Positions 1 to 6,875 of a stretch of DNA of 14,930 nucleotides are shown one piece after another. Under the pieces are notes generated by a model. It ran no database searches, was not told the DNA's origin, and saw nothing but the letters and a program-made list of their open reading frames with translations. Positions within the stretch are counted from its first letter, which is position 1. The number at the start of each line of letters is the position of its first letter. The position numbers and the translations under genes are program-made. The DNA comes from GCA-2732805 sp964516605. GTDB taxonomy: Bacteria > Pseudomonadota > Gammaproteobacteria > Coxiellales > Coxiellaceae. The DNA is taken from assembly GCA_964516605.1 (NCBI GenBank), contig CAZFAA010000044.1:1-14930 (forward strand). Reading direction: 5' to 3'.

Positions 1-818
1 AGTACCGCAAGCTTGGCATCAACCGCCTATCCCTGGGTATACAATCACTACAAGACCAAAAGCTTGAATACCTTGGTAGGATGCATTCTTCAAAAAATGC
101 AATACAGGCAATTGGCTTGGCTCGAGCTAGTGGTTTTGAGCAATTTAATTGTGATCTGATGTTTGGCTTACCCGAACAAACAACGGCTGACGCCCTCGGC
201 GACTTACAGCAGATTATAGCCGAGCACCCCACGCACATTTCGTGGTACCAACTCACCATCGAACCCAACACTCATTTTTACCGTCACCCCCCCAACCTAC
301 CTCAGGATGACGCTATCTTTGATATGCAACAGCAAGGACAAGCGCTATTAGCACAGCACGGTTATGTGCAGTACGAAGTTTCCGCTTATGCTCAAGCGAA
401 TGCACAATGTCGACATAATTTAAATTACTGGTTATTTGGCGACTACATCGGCATTGGTGCTGGTGCCCATGGCAAAATTACCTTAGAAAATAAGCGCATC
501 ATCCGAACTGTGCATCATAAAAATCCAGGGATTTACATGAATACTGCAACACAGGTGCAAATAAGCGAGGTGCTACAGGATCAACATTTGTTTGAATTTA
601 TGCTCAATACGCTACGCCTCAAACAGCCTATCCCTTATGATTTGGTTGAAGCACGTTGTTTTATCGCTAAAAATAAGGTGATTGATGCACTCAGTGATGC
701 CAGTAACCAAGCACTTGTTCGCTGTCATTCTGATTATTTTGTACTAACGGATAAGGGCTTTCATTTCATTAATGAGATATTGGTTGATTTGCTGAAGGCT
801 GAGAATCGTGAGTCGTGA
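1..818 (+). CDS. hemW: HemW, radical-SAM heme chaperone (3' part only)
   Basis: The frame is open from base 3 and runs to TGA at 816-818, so about 271 C-terminal codons are visible and the start lies left of the window. The first visible residues, YRKLGINRLSLGIQS followed by LGR-H, match the HemW/HemN-like signature. Further conserved stretches are FNCDLMFGLP, ISWYQLTIEPNT, YEVSAYA, CRHNLNYW and GIGAGAHGK. The CxxxCxxC radical-SAM cluster motif must lie upstream and is not visible. HemW proteins were long annotated as oxygen-independent coproporphyrinogen III oxidase; family knowledge says they bind and deliver heme. The lack of a true HemN core cannot be tested here because the N-terminus is missing. 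The last 50 bases overlap the 3' end of the convergent DUF2797 gene. An ATG at 81 is internal, not the start. Confidence 0.93.
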   Translation, partial: YRKLGINRLSLGIQSLQDQKLEYLGRMHSSKNAIQAIGLARASGFEQFNCDLMFGLPEQTTADALGDLQQIIAEHPTHISWYQLTIEPNTHFYRHPPNLPQDDAIFDMQQQGQALLAQHGYVQYEVSAYAQANAQCRHNLNYWLFGDYIGIGAGAHGKITLENKRIIRTVHHKNPGIYMNTATQVQISEVLQDQHLFEFMLNTLRLKQPIPYDLVEARCFIAKNKVIDALSDASNQALVRCHSDYFVLTDKGFHFINEILVDLLKAENRES

Positions 819-1623
819 GGCGAATTAGATAACCACCAAACTTTCGCACATTCAATACCCCACAATCGAACAGCAAATACTGCCCTTTAATACCGCGTAA
901 CCTACCCGTAATCCGCGGCGTTTTATCGAAGGATAAGCTGGTTATTTTTACTGGATACTCTAAAACAGGATAGGTTATCGTCACAATAGATTGATTTTCA
1001 AGCACTTCAATTACACCTACCTCATACCGGTCTGCGAGCGTCTTCAACTCCATCTGCGCCTGCTCCAACAAACAAATGCACTCATTTTGCAAATCAATTT
1101 CAGGAGCACCGTTTTTCAACATCACCTGCCAATTCGTTTTGTCGCGCACGTATTGTTTTAAAATAACCTCGACCAAACCTGCCTGCCTGCGATTACGCAC
1201 CTTCAAAATAGGTAATGCACAAGACGCCCCCTGATCAACCCAACGGGATGGAATATGATTATGCCGAGTAATACCGACCTTTAAACCTGATGAGTTAGCT
1301 AAATACACATAATGTTCTTGAAAACACTGAGTATGTGCCCAGTCATTATGTGGGCAAGTCTGCGCTTCGACATGACAGCGCTCTGGATAGAGCATGCAGT
1401 TATCACATTCTAAAATACGCCGCATACACGGGAAACAATAACCTTGCTGAAAACTCTTTGAAGTCTTACGGGCGCATTGAATACAATAGATTGAACCATT
1501 AAATTCGAGTGTTACATCATGGCCTATGAGCTGATTGAGCGGCGATTCCTCTTCACCCAAACACAACCAATAGGTGACGGGATCTGTTAATTGAACACGC
1601 ATTTTATGCAATACACCTTCCAA
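769..1623 (-). CDS. DUF2797 family protein, zinc ribbons plus GIY-YIG-like core
   Basis: This 284-aa protein matches the DUF2797 family in length and layout. Residues 8-60 carry the family N-terminus (KMRVQL, PLNQLIGH). Paired cysteines follow: CIQC (47,50) with CFPC (63,66), CDNC (73,76), then C83 and C90, typical of zinc ribbons. Next is HYVYLA (104-109), LKVGITR (114-120), R127 and E152, an order that resembles a GIY-YIG nuclease core (inference). The start is a TTG at 1623-1621: AGAGGAG lies six bases before it, and starting here keeps the conserved GxLxKM segment. An internal ATG at 1602 has poorer Shine-Dalgarno spacing. It is the last gene of the glpE operon, three bases after the ferredoxin stop. 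Its final 50 bases overlap hemW tail to tail. Its function is unknown; a nucleic-acid role is only suggested. Confidence 0.9.
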   Translation of the reverse strand: MEGVLHKMRVQLTDPVTYWLCLGEEESPLNQLIGHDVTLEFNGSIYCIQCARKTSKSFQQGYCFPCMRRILECDNCMLYPERCHVEAQTCPHNDWAHTQCFQEHYVYLANSSGLKVGITRHNHIPSRWVDQGASCALPILKVRNRRQAGLVEVILKQYVRDKTNWQVMLKNGAPEIDLQNECICLLEQAQMELKTLADRYEVGVIEVLENQSIVTITYPVLEYPVKITSLSFDKTPRITGRLRGIKGQYLLFDCGVLNVRKFGGYLIRLTTHDSQPSANQPISH

Positions 1624-1626
1624 GAC

Positions 1627-1980
1627 CTACTCCTCTTGTGCGAAAACGTATTCTTTTACCACCTTACCACCAATTAAATGCTCTTGAATAATGCGCTCTA
1701 ACACTGCTGGCGTGCAGTGTTTGTACCAAACACATTCTGGATACACAACAGCAATAGGGCCCTCACAACAAACACGTAAACAATCAACTTTACTTCGGTT
1801 AATACCACCTTGATTCATGAGACCTAATTCTTGCAGGCGTGTTTTGAGGTATTGCCACGACGCCATACCTTGCTCATAGCTACAGCATTTCGCTTGTGTT
1901 TGATTACAACATAAAAAAATATGGCGCTTGATGGTATTGAGCGCCAAAGACTCTGCTTTACGATTCAGTGCGTCTGTCAT
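1627..1980 (-). CDS. Thioredoxin-like [2Fe-2S] ferredoxin-type protein
   Basis: This 117-aa protein has the signature of the thioredoxin-fold [2Fe-2S] ferredoxin family. It contains HIFLCCNQ near residues 20-27, CC at 32-33, DCLRVCCEGP (66-75, cysteines 67, 71 and 72) and PIAVVYPECVWY. Likely cluster ligands are one cysteine of 24/25, one of 32/33, C67 and C71 (assignment inferred; extra C83 and C89 are present). Members are small soluble electron carriers whose partner is often unknown. Its ATG overlaps the glpE stop in an ATGA junction at 1977-1980, so it is co-translated with glpE. No strong Shine-Dalgarno precedes it, which fits coupling. DUF2797 follows directly. Confidence 0.9.
   Translation of the reverse strand: MTDALNRKAESLALNTIKRHIFLCCNQTQAKCCSYEQGMASWQYLKTRLQELGLMNQGGINRSKVDCLRVCCEGPIAVVYPECVWYKHCTPAVLERIIQEHLIGGKVVKEYVFAQEE
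1630..1636 (-). promoter_or_regulatory. Shine-Dalgarno deciding a TTG start (DUF2797)
   Basis: On the minus strand AGAGGAG lies six bases before the TTG at 1623-1621. It overlaps the last codons and the stop of the ferredoxin gene. This favours the TTG over the ATG at 1602 and implies translational coupling. Confidence 0.6.
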
Positions 1981-2294
1981 GCATTTTCGTCAGACGTAGG
2001 ATAACGTTCTTTCCAAGTCTCAAAACCACCCACGAGACTGTAAACCTGAACAAATCCTTGTTCAATGAGATGCTGCGCAACAGATTGACTGGTAATACCG
2101 TGGTAACAATAGACTAAAATAGGCTGATTCTTATCGGCCGTTTCACAAAAGTCCTGCAGCGTTGGCATAGAGAGATGAATAGCACTGTGAATATGGCCTT
2201 CGTTATAACTGTCAATGTCACGCACATCAGCAATCACAAGACGTCCTTTATTCATCACTTCTTCTGCTTCCTGGCACGACAATTGTTTAAACAT
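1977..2294 (-). CDS. glpE: GlpE-like single-domain rhodanese (thiosulfate sulfurtransferase)
   Basis: This 105-aa single rhodanese domain is close to the length of E. coli GlpE. DVRDIDSYNEGHI (23-35) is the family's N-terminal motif. The active-site loop CYHGITS starts at the persulfide cysteine C63 and closely resembles the GlpE loop. VGGFETW (88-94) is the usual C-terminal motif. Rhodaneses of this type move sulfane sulfur from thiosulfate to an acceptor such as cyanide or a thiol protein in the cytoplasm. The ATG at 2294 is preceded by an excellent AAGGAGG (within 2301-2308) seven bases upstream. It is the first gene of the operon with the ferredoxin and DUF2797. A predicted promoter lies in the palindromic region just upstream. 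Confidence 0.92.
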   Translation of the reverse strand: MFKQLSCQEAEEVMNKGRLVIADVRDIDSYNEGHIHSAIHLSMPTLQDFCETADKNQPILVYCYHGITSQSVAQHLIEQGFVQVYSLVGGFETWKERYPTSDENA

Positions 2295-2328
2295 GAAGAA
2301 TCCTCCTTAAGCTATAGAAATATCGCGC

Positions 2329-2357
2329 ATTATATCGTAGCAATTGGCAATCGGCAA
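2329..2357 (-). promoter_or_regulatory. Predicted sigma70 promoter for the glpE operon
   Basis: On the minus strand TTGCCG (2357-2352) and TATAAT (2334-2329) are separated by 17 bases. The -35 matches TTGACA at four of six positions. Its -35 lies immediately beside that of the opposite promoter, so the two are back to back. A start near 2322 would leave a short leader before the glpE Shine-Dalgarno. Confidence 0.55.
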
Positions 2358-2372
2358 TTGCTACGATATAAT
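2344..2372 (+). promoter_or_regulatory. Predicted sigma70 promoter for the glycosyltransferase gene
   Basis: TTGGCA at 2344-2349 and TATAAT at 2367-2372 are separated by 17 bases, a near-consensus pair. The expected transcript start near 2379 gives a leader of about 43 bases before ATG 2422. CAGGAG lies at 2406-2411. It overlaps the oppositely directed promoter. Confidence 0.65.
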
Positions 2373-2421
2373 GCGCGCTCGATAATCTAGCTCACTTTGT
2401 ACTGTCAGGAGTTCTTTATTA

Positions 2422-3174
2422 ATGCACCCCACGCCAATTAGCATCATCATCCCTATGTATAATGAGGCAGACAATGTTGAGCCCTTCCTCAATGAAATCC
2501 ATACCAGCCTTATAGATCGCGTAGCACAATTTGAAATTGTAGTGGTCGATGATGGCAGCACGGATGGTACCGGTGCGCAACTGACACGATTAACACAGTT
2601 ACTACCAACACTGCGCGTTCTCAAACACACTACTAATTTTGGCCAAAGCTCAGCAACACTCACTGGCATTCGCCATGCAAAGTATCCGTGGATTGTTACC
2701 ATGGATGGTGATGCCCAAAATGATCCCAATGACATTTCATTATTACTGACCGCATTAGAACAACACCCGCATCAGCATGAGCCCTTATTAATTGCGGGGA
2801 ATCGTAAAAAACGTAACGATTCCCTACTGCGTAAACTCTCCTCACGCATCGGCAATGGTGTGCGCAGTGCAATTTTAAAAGATGATTGCATGGACACGGG
2901 CTGCAGCTTAAAACTGTTCTCCAAGGAGCTATTCTTGACTATGCCCCATTTTAATCACCTCCACCGTTTTATTCCCTCTCTTATCAAACGAGCTGGCGGA
3001 CAGATCATTAATATCCCCGTAAATCATCGTCCGCGCACACGTGGCACATCTAAATACGGTGTCATGAATCGCTTATGGGTCGGCATTGTCGATTTATTTG
3101 GTGTAAGATGGCTGATGAGTCGGCCGTGTCATCCGCAGATTTGCAAAGAGCAGGAAGAAGCGGCCAATAAGTAG
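2422..3174 (+). CDS. Family 2 glycosyltransferase (polyprenyl-phosphate type)
   Basis: This 250-aa GT-A fold enzyme starts with SIIIPMYNEADNV. It has DDGSTDGT at 43-50, the metal/sugar-nucleotide DxD in MDGDAQNDP (D95, D97), DTGCSLKLF (158-166) and HRPRTRGTSKYG (202-213). The last motif is typical of dolichol-/undecaprenyl-phosphate glycosyltransferases such as DPM1 and ArnC relatives, which load a sugar from a nucleotide donor onto a lipid phosphate at the membrane. It lacks the two C-terminal membrane helices of the ArnC/GtrB type, so it would be soluble or peripheral, like DPM1. The start ATG 2422 follows CAGGAG by ten bases. It stands alone, with no neighbouring glycan genes, so substrate and pathway cannot be read from context. 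It converges on the flavoprotein gene 31 bases beyond its stop. Confidence 0.9.
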   Translation: MHPTPISIIIPMYNEADNVEPFLNEIHTSLIDRVAQFEIVVVDDGSTDGTGAQLTRLTQLLPTLRVLKHTTNFGQSSATLTGIRHAKYPWIVTMDGDAQNDPNDISLLLTALEQHPHQHEPLLIAGNRKKRNDSLLRKLSSRIGNGVRSAILKDDCMDTGCSLKLFSKELFLTMPHFNHLHRFIPSLIKRAGGQIINIPVNHRPRTRGTSKYGVMNRLWVGIVDLFGVRWLMSRPCHPQICKEQEEAANK

Positions 3175-3205
3175 GGTTGCTTTGCAACATAGTGACACAA
3201 CTCAC

Positions 3206-6200
3206 TCACCGTTTACCGTGCACCGCCTGATACCACAGCCGCGTCAACTGCTCTTGCATGTGATTTTGCGATAAACGCTCATCCAAATTATACGTATCAA
3301 TGATTTCGAGCGGCTGATGCTGCCACGAGCACGCATACACAGCCTTCGTGCGCTGCCCCGTTTCCGGATCAATTTGCCACTGCAAACACTGCGCGCACAC
3401 ACCTTTTAACATGCATTGCATCGGTCCATACACAGAAGCTTTGAAAAGCGTAGCTTCTTTAAGATGTGCTTGTAGCGGACCATGGCGCAAGCTCTGAATT
3501 TGGCGCAATAAATCACCGTTACCAATCACATGCACTTGATCAATTGCATTCAGATTTACGCTAAGGTGATCAGCAAAAGCCAATAAAACAGAAGCTAATT
3601 TTACAGGCAAAGTAATACAAAAATGTGTTGTTAATTTGGCAATCTCTTCTTCACAAATGAGTGACTCTGCTGTATCGAGTACAGCGATGAAATAAATACG
3701 ATTACCCATCGCTTGCAATGCAGGACCGACCGACAACAAATACGCAATCGCCAATGGACCACCTAGGATCAAAATCGCTTGTCTATCGTGAGGAATGGCC
3801 GTGCGCACTCCCGTCGGCCCCATAATCGCCAAACGCTCGCCAACCTGCGATTGCATTAAAATACGTGAACTCACCCCATTGTCCATGAGTAAAAACGACA
3901 AACAATTCTCACGTGTTTCATCTTTAATACCAAGACACGCCACTGCCTCACACAACTGCGCGCTAGAGCGTTCGAAATTTTGTAATCGATAAAATTGACC
4001 GGGTTTGAACTGCTGCGCCAATTGCGGTGCATGCACATACAAACGCACAATCTGATCATTAAGACGTACAATTTCCTTAACTGTCACATTAAACAATTCA
4101 TCTAACTTATTGGAAAATTTCTGATACTCTTGCTCATCCCCCACTTCAAAACGATACTCTAATGCTTTGACAATACGTGGATAAGAACGTTTTGCTGAGG
4201 CAATTGCTTTAACCACGCTACCGTGAAAAATAGGATGCGTATCTCCAATAAAACTGACAAAGCGACGCTCCTTGGAATAGCTGGTGAAAGCACCATACTC
4301 AGTCATCTTAATATGACCGTGATCCAGCACCGCAATGAGCTCACCCTCTGTTTCACGATAACGTGGGTACTCAAATTTTTTACGCTCCAAATCCTCACTG
4401 TGTTCAAACGCATACGCCACATTCGGTTTCGCACCAGTTGCTACAAAAATACTGCGCGCAGGCAATACCACTAATTCATCCGCTGTAATCCAATGCCCAT
4501 CTTGATCCTGTAGGCGCCGCTGACACCGCAGACTGTGACACTGCCCCGTCTGATCGAGCACCACAGCCTGTGGCTCCAAACCTTCTGCGTAATAAATCCC
4601 TTCTCTAAATGCATGGTTTAATTCTTCATGGTTGCACTGATAAGCCGGTGAGTCCTGAATACGCCGTCGGTAAACAACGGTCACCCCACCCCAGCTGCGA
4701 ATTAAGCGAATAAAATCGGGCTGACGTTGCTCTTGCGCTGCGCTCTTACGCTCTTGACGCACCAACCGTGCGTGCTCACAAAATTCATCCAATACCGTTA
4801 AATCGTATGCTGTGAACTGCGCACGTACCGCTTCTTCTGAAGTCTGTGCAATCAGGGTCTCATACCGAAACAAGGCTTTTTCAACTTGAGTGATGTAATA
4901 GGCCTGTACTTCTGTCGCCGTATCGACACCCGTTAAACCACCGCCAATCACCACAGCGGGTAGTGTTATTTGTAAATTAGCTAAACTGGCTTCTTTAGCG
5001 GCACCAGTTAACTGCAATGCCATCAAAAAATCATTAGCCTGGCGCATACCGGGCGCCAAACTGTTTTCAATCGCTAATTCTTTAGGTAACCCAGCGCCCA
5101 CGGCTAACGTAATATGATCAAAGCCCAAACGCCAGGCCTCATCAACAGTAATCGAACCACCAAAACGCACACCGCCGTAGATTTGAAAATAGCGCCTGCG
5201 CATTAAGGTAATGTAAATCAGCTTTAAAAAATTCTTATCCCAGCGCACGGTAATACCATACTCGGCCACACCACCAAAACCCGCCACCAAACGGTTATCT
5301 AAACTTTCCACCAGTGTGTTGTAATCGTAAATTGGCTGTTCAATATAATCGCGATTGAGTGCCTCAATCTTCAAGCCATCCGCCCCCACCACCGCAAATC
5401 CATCCATCAATAAATGGTGTGCCATGGTAAAACCTGCAGGACCCATACCCATGATCAATACTTTCGAGCCATTATACGGCTTTAATACATACTGATCTTG
5501 ACGCAAGGGATTCCAGCGCGTCAGCAGATCATAGATCTCAACACCCCATGGCAAAGTTAATACATCTGTTAAAACACGCGTTTCAACCTCAGGAATATTA
5601 ACTGGTTCTTGCTTTTGATAAATACAACTTTTCATGCAGTCATTGCAAATGCGATGCCCCGTTGCCGGGCACATTGGGTTATCGCGCATTACCATGGCCA
5701 ATGCGGCAATACTCAAACCCTCTTTTTTCAGCAGATGCATTTCTGAAATTTTTTCCTCCAGCGGGCAACCTGTCAGCGTCTGGCCAAATGGATTCACTTT
5801 AAAGCCAAACTCAGGCTGACTCTTTTTCACAGGGAAACCTTTCGAGCAAAAATCACCATCGTTTTTATGGCAATACACGCAATAATCCACTTCATTTAAT
5901 ACTTGGCGCTCACTCATGCGCGTATCGGTAAGCTGAAAACCATCACGGTGGCGGTACTGCTGCGGCTCACCCTGCAATCGCCCAAGAGCATCCCCTGCAA
6001 CAGATTCCACGGCAATTAACTGTTCAAAATCCAATTTATGCGGAAATTTAAAACTCACCCACTCGCACACAAAATCGTGCCCAGCTGTTGTCAAAATCGC
6101 TTGCGCACACCATTGTGCCAGCTGATCAATTGCCTGCGCGTTCTCGGCGCTGTGCTCTAGCAAAGACTGTGCGTAGCGTGCTACACACAATTCATAATCT

Positions 6201-6619
6201 GCATCAGGAGGGCAAACACTGTATAACCAATCTGTTAATTCTGAAAATTCAGGTAACGCCTCACCTTGCTTAATCAGGCGTTTGGCAAGGCGCAATACAA
6301 AATGATGCTTGAATACAAAGATGGGGTCTTGATTCAGAATGACCTGACGCAAACCGGCTGCTTGTTCCTCGATATTAAAAAGCTCAATAATAAACTGTTC
6401 AATATACGGTGCGACACTCAATAAAAAAGTGGAGCACTCAATAGGGTCGCTTAAAAAAGTATCATCATGACGATAATGCACTAACTGAGCATGCAGCTCC
6501 GGATTCTCCTCGCTTAAACACCGCAAAAAACGTACATCTAATTCTTGAAGTCCACTTGCCGTAAACAACGCTTGAAATTGCATTCCGTTCAGGTTAAGTT
6601 GTGTCCGTGCTTGTGGCAT
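3206..6619 (-). CDS. Fused NfnB/GltD-like and NfnA/PyrK-like iron-sulfur flavoprotein
   Basis: This 1137-aa protein joins two electron-transfer modules. Residues 1-240 are a mostly helical region I do not recognise. Cysteines at 247, 250, 258 and 285, then 317, 325, 328 and 332, resemble the N-terminal Fe-S region of GltD-type subunits. An FAD-binding Rossmann fold follows (GMGPAG, 391-396), then an NAD(P) Rossmann fold (VVIGGGLTG, 556-564) and ATGAKPN (728-734), as in GltD/NfnB/SudA. Residues 841-1137 look like a ferredoxin-reductase/PyrK module: QFKPGQFYRLQ, MGPTGVR, GGPLAIAYL, and four cysteines (1069, 1075, 1078, 1097) with the PyrK-type [2Fe-2S] spacing. Related two-subunit enzymes pass electrons between NAD(P)H, flavins and ferredoxin or sulfur. 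The actual reaction here is unknown. The ATG at 6619 follows AGAGGT at close spacing. Confidence 0.82.
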   Translation of the reverse strand: MPQARTQLNLNGMQFQALFTASGLQELDVRFLRCLSEENPELHAQLVHYRHDDTFLSDPIECSTFLLSVAPYIEQFIIELFNIEEQAAGLRQVILNQDPIFVFKHHFVLRLAKRLIKQGEALPEFSELTDWLYSVCPPDADYELCVARYAQSLLEHSAENAQAIDQLAQWCAQAILTTAGHDFVCEWVSFKFPHKLDFEQLIAVESVAGDALGRLQGEPQQYRHRDGFQLTDTRMSERQVLNEVDYCVYCHKNDGDFCSKGFPVKKSQPEFGFKVNPFGQTLTGCPLEEKISEMHLLKKEGLSIAALAMVMRDNPMCPATGHRICNDCMKSCIYQKQEPVNIPEVETRVLTDVLTLPWGVEIYDLLTRWNPLRQDQYVLKPYNGSKVLIMGMGPAGFTMAHHLLMDGFAVVGADGLKIEALNRDYIEQPIYDYNTLVESLDNRLVAGFGGVAEYGITVRWDKNFLKLIYITLMRRRYFQIYGGVRFGGSITVDEAWRLGFDHITLAVGAGLPKELAIENSLAPGMRQANDFLMALQLTGAAKEASLANLQITLPAVVIGGGLTGVDTATEVQAYYITQVEKALFRYETLIAQTSEEAVRAQFTAYDLTVLDEFCEHARLVRQERKSAAQEQRQPDFIRLIRSWGGVTVVYRRRIQDSPAYQCNHEELNHAFREGIYYAEGLEPQAVVLDQTGQCHSLRCQRRLQDQDGHWITADELVVLPARSIFVATGAKPNVAYAFEHSEDLERKKFEYPRYRETEGELIAVLDHGHIKMTEYGAFTSYSKERRFVSFIGDTHPIFHGSVVKAIASAKRSYPRIVKALEYRFEVGDEQEYQKFSNKLDELFNVTVKEIVRLNDQIVRLYVHAPQLAQQFKPGQFYRLQNFERSSAQLCEAVACLGIKDETRENCLSFLLMDNGVSSRILMQSQVGERLAIMGPTGVRTAIPHDRQAILILGGPLAIAYLLSVGPALQAMGNRIYFIAVLDTAESLICEEEIAKLTTHFCITLPVKLASVLLAFADHLSVNLNAIDQVHVIGNGDLLRQIQSLRHGPLQAHLKEATLFKASVYGPMQCMLKGVCAQCLQWQIDPETGQRTKAVYACSWQHQPLEIIDTYNLDERLSQNHMQEQLTRLWYQAVHGKR

Positions 6620-6643
6620 AATACCTCTTTATTAATAAACGGC

Positions 6644-6672
6644 TTGCAGCTCTTAGCGAGCAGGAACTGCAA
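6644..6672. other. Imperfect hairpin in the divergent intergenic region
   Basis: TTGCAG at 6644-6649 pairs with CTGCAA at 6667-6672. Inside, GCTC (6649-6652) can pair with GAGC (6658-6661). It has no T-tract and could form in the leader of the minus-strand flavoprotein mRNA. Any function is unproven. Confidence 0.3.
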
Positions 6673-6682
6673 AAAACAAGGC

Positions 6683-6688
6683 ATTATA
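6683..6688 (-). promoter_or_regulatory. Candidate -10 box for the fused flavoprotein gene
   Basis: The minus strand reads TATAAT at 6688-6683, but no convincing -35 is seen 16-18 bases upstream. If used, transcription would begin near 6676. The leader of about 55 bases would then contain most of the hairpin at 6644-6672. Confidence 0.3.
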
Positions 6689-6692
6689 ACTG

Positions 6693-6875
6693 ATGAGAAA
6701 AGTAAATAAACATTTTGTGAGCGAAATAGATAAAAAGCTTAAGCTCTTTAATGACACCCACCAACCCTCAGCATCCCAGTTATCTGAAATAGCTAAATAC
6801 AACAAAATCTTTGAGTTACGCGATAATCCTAAGGCAGAGAGGGAATCTCATGGCAGCATTTGGGATGAAGATTAA
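6693..6875 (+). CDS. Small conserved-looking 60-aa protein
   Basis: This charged, soluble 60-residue protein has HFVSEIDKKL and FNDTHQPSASQLSEIAKYNKIFELRD, which read like real, conserved protein sequence. It has no membrane segment or signal peptide. I have a weak memory of a small uncharacterised Legionellales family with this SEID...SASQ...ALRD pattern (possibly the one named after CBU_0585), but cannot confirm it. The ribosome-binding site is weak (AAGG about 11 bases before the ATG). Its last 26 bases overlap the next gene, whose Shine-Dalgarno lies inside it, suggesting coupled translation. Function unknown. Confidence 0.6.
   Translation: MRKVNKHFVSEIDKKLKLFNDTHQPSASQLSEIAKYNKIFELRDNPKAERESHGSIWDED
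6836..6843 (+). promoter_or_regulatory. Shine-Dalgarno deciding the GH18 start
   Basis: AGAGAGGG sits six bases before the ATG at 6850, within the tail of the 60-aa gene. It favours 6850 over the upstream in-frame start at 6811 and the downstream ATG at 6865. Confidence 0.65.

Larger units (their letters stand above)
2324..2377. repeat. Perfect 23-bp inverted repeat with 8-base spacer
   Basis: Bases 2324-2346 are exactly the reverse complement of 2355-2377, with spacer 2347-2354. The repeat sits between the divergent glpE and glycosyltransferase genes. Neither side is followed by a T-tract, so it does not look like a terminator. Each arm contains a TATAAT box, so the symmetry gives two mirrored promoters. 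Confidence 0.9.

Noticed and set aside
2324..2377. Reading the palindrome as a bidirectional terminator
   Set aside because: It sits between divergent genes where no transcript should end, and neither side has a T-tract.
2361..2735. 124-aa minus-strand open frame over the glycosyltransferase start
   Set aside because: It lies antisense to a clear glycosyltransferase with intact motifs, resembles no protein, and has no ribosome-binding site of note.
3176..3188. Hairpin GTTGC-TTT-GCAAC after the glycosyltransferase stop as a terminator
   Set aside because: The stem is only five base pairs with a three-base loop and no T-run follows on either strand.
3795..6273. Several 60-85-codon plus-strand open frames inside the flavoprotein gene
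   Set aside because: They are antisense to a well-supported gene, with no recognisable protein features.
6811..6849. Upstream in-frame start at 6811 for the GH18-like protein
   Set aside because: The extra 13 residues precede the natural signal anchor, and the strong AGAGAGGG sits just before the ATG at 6850 instead.
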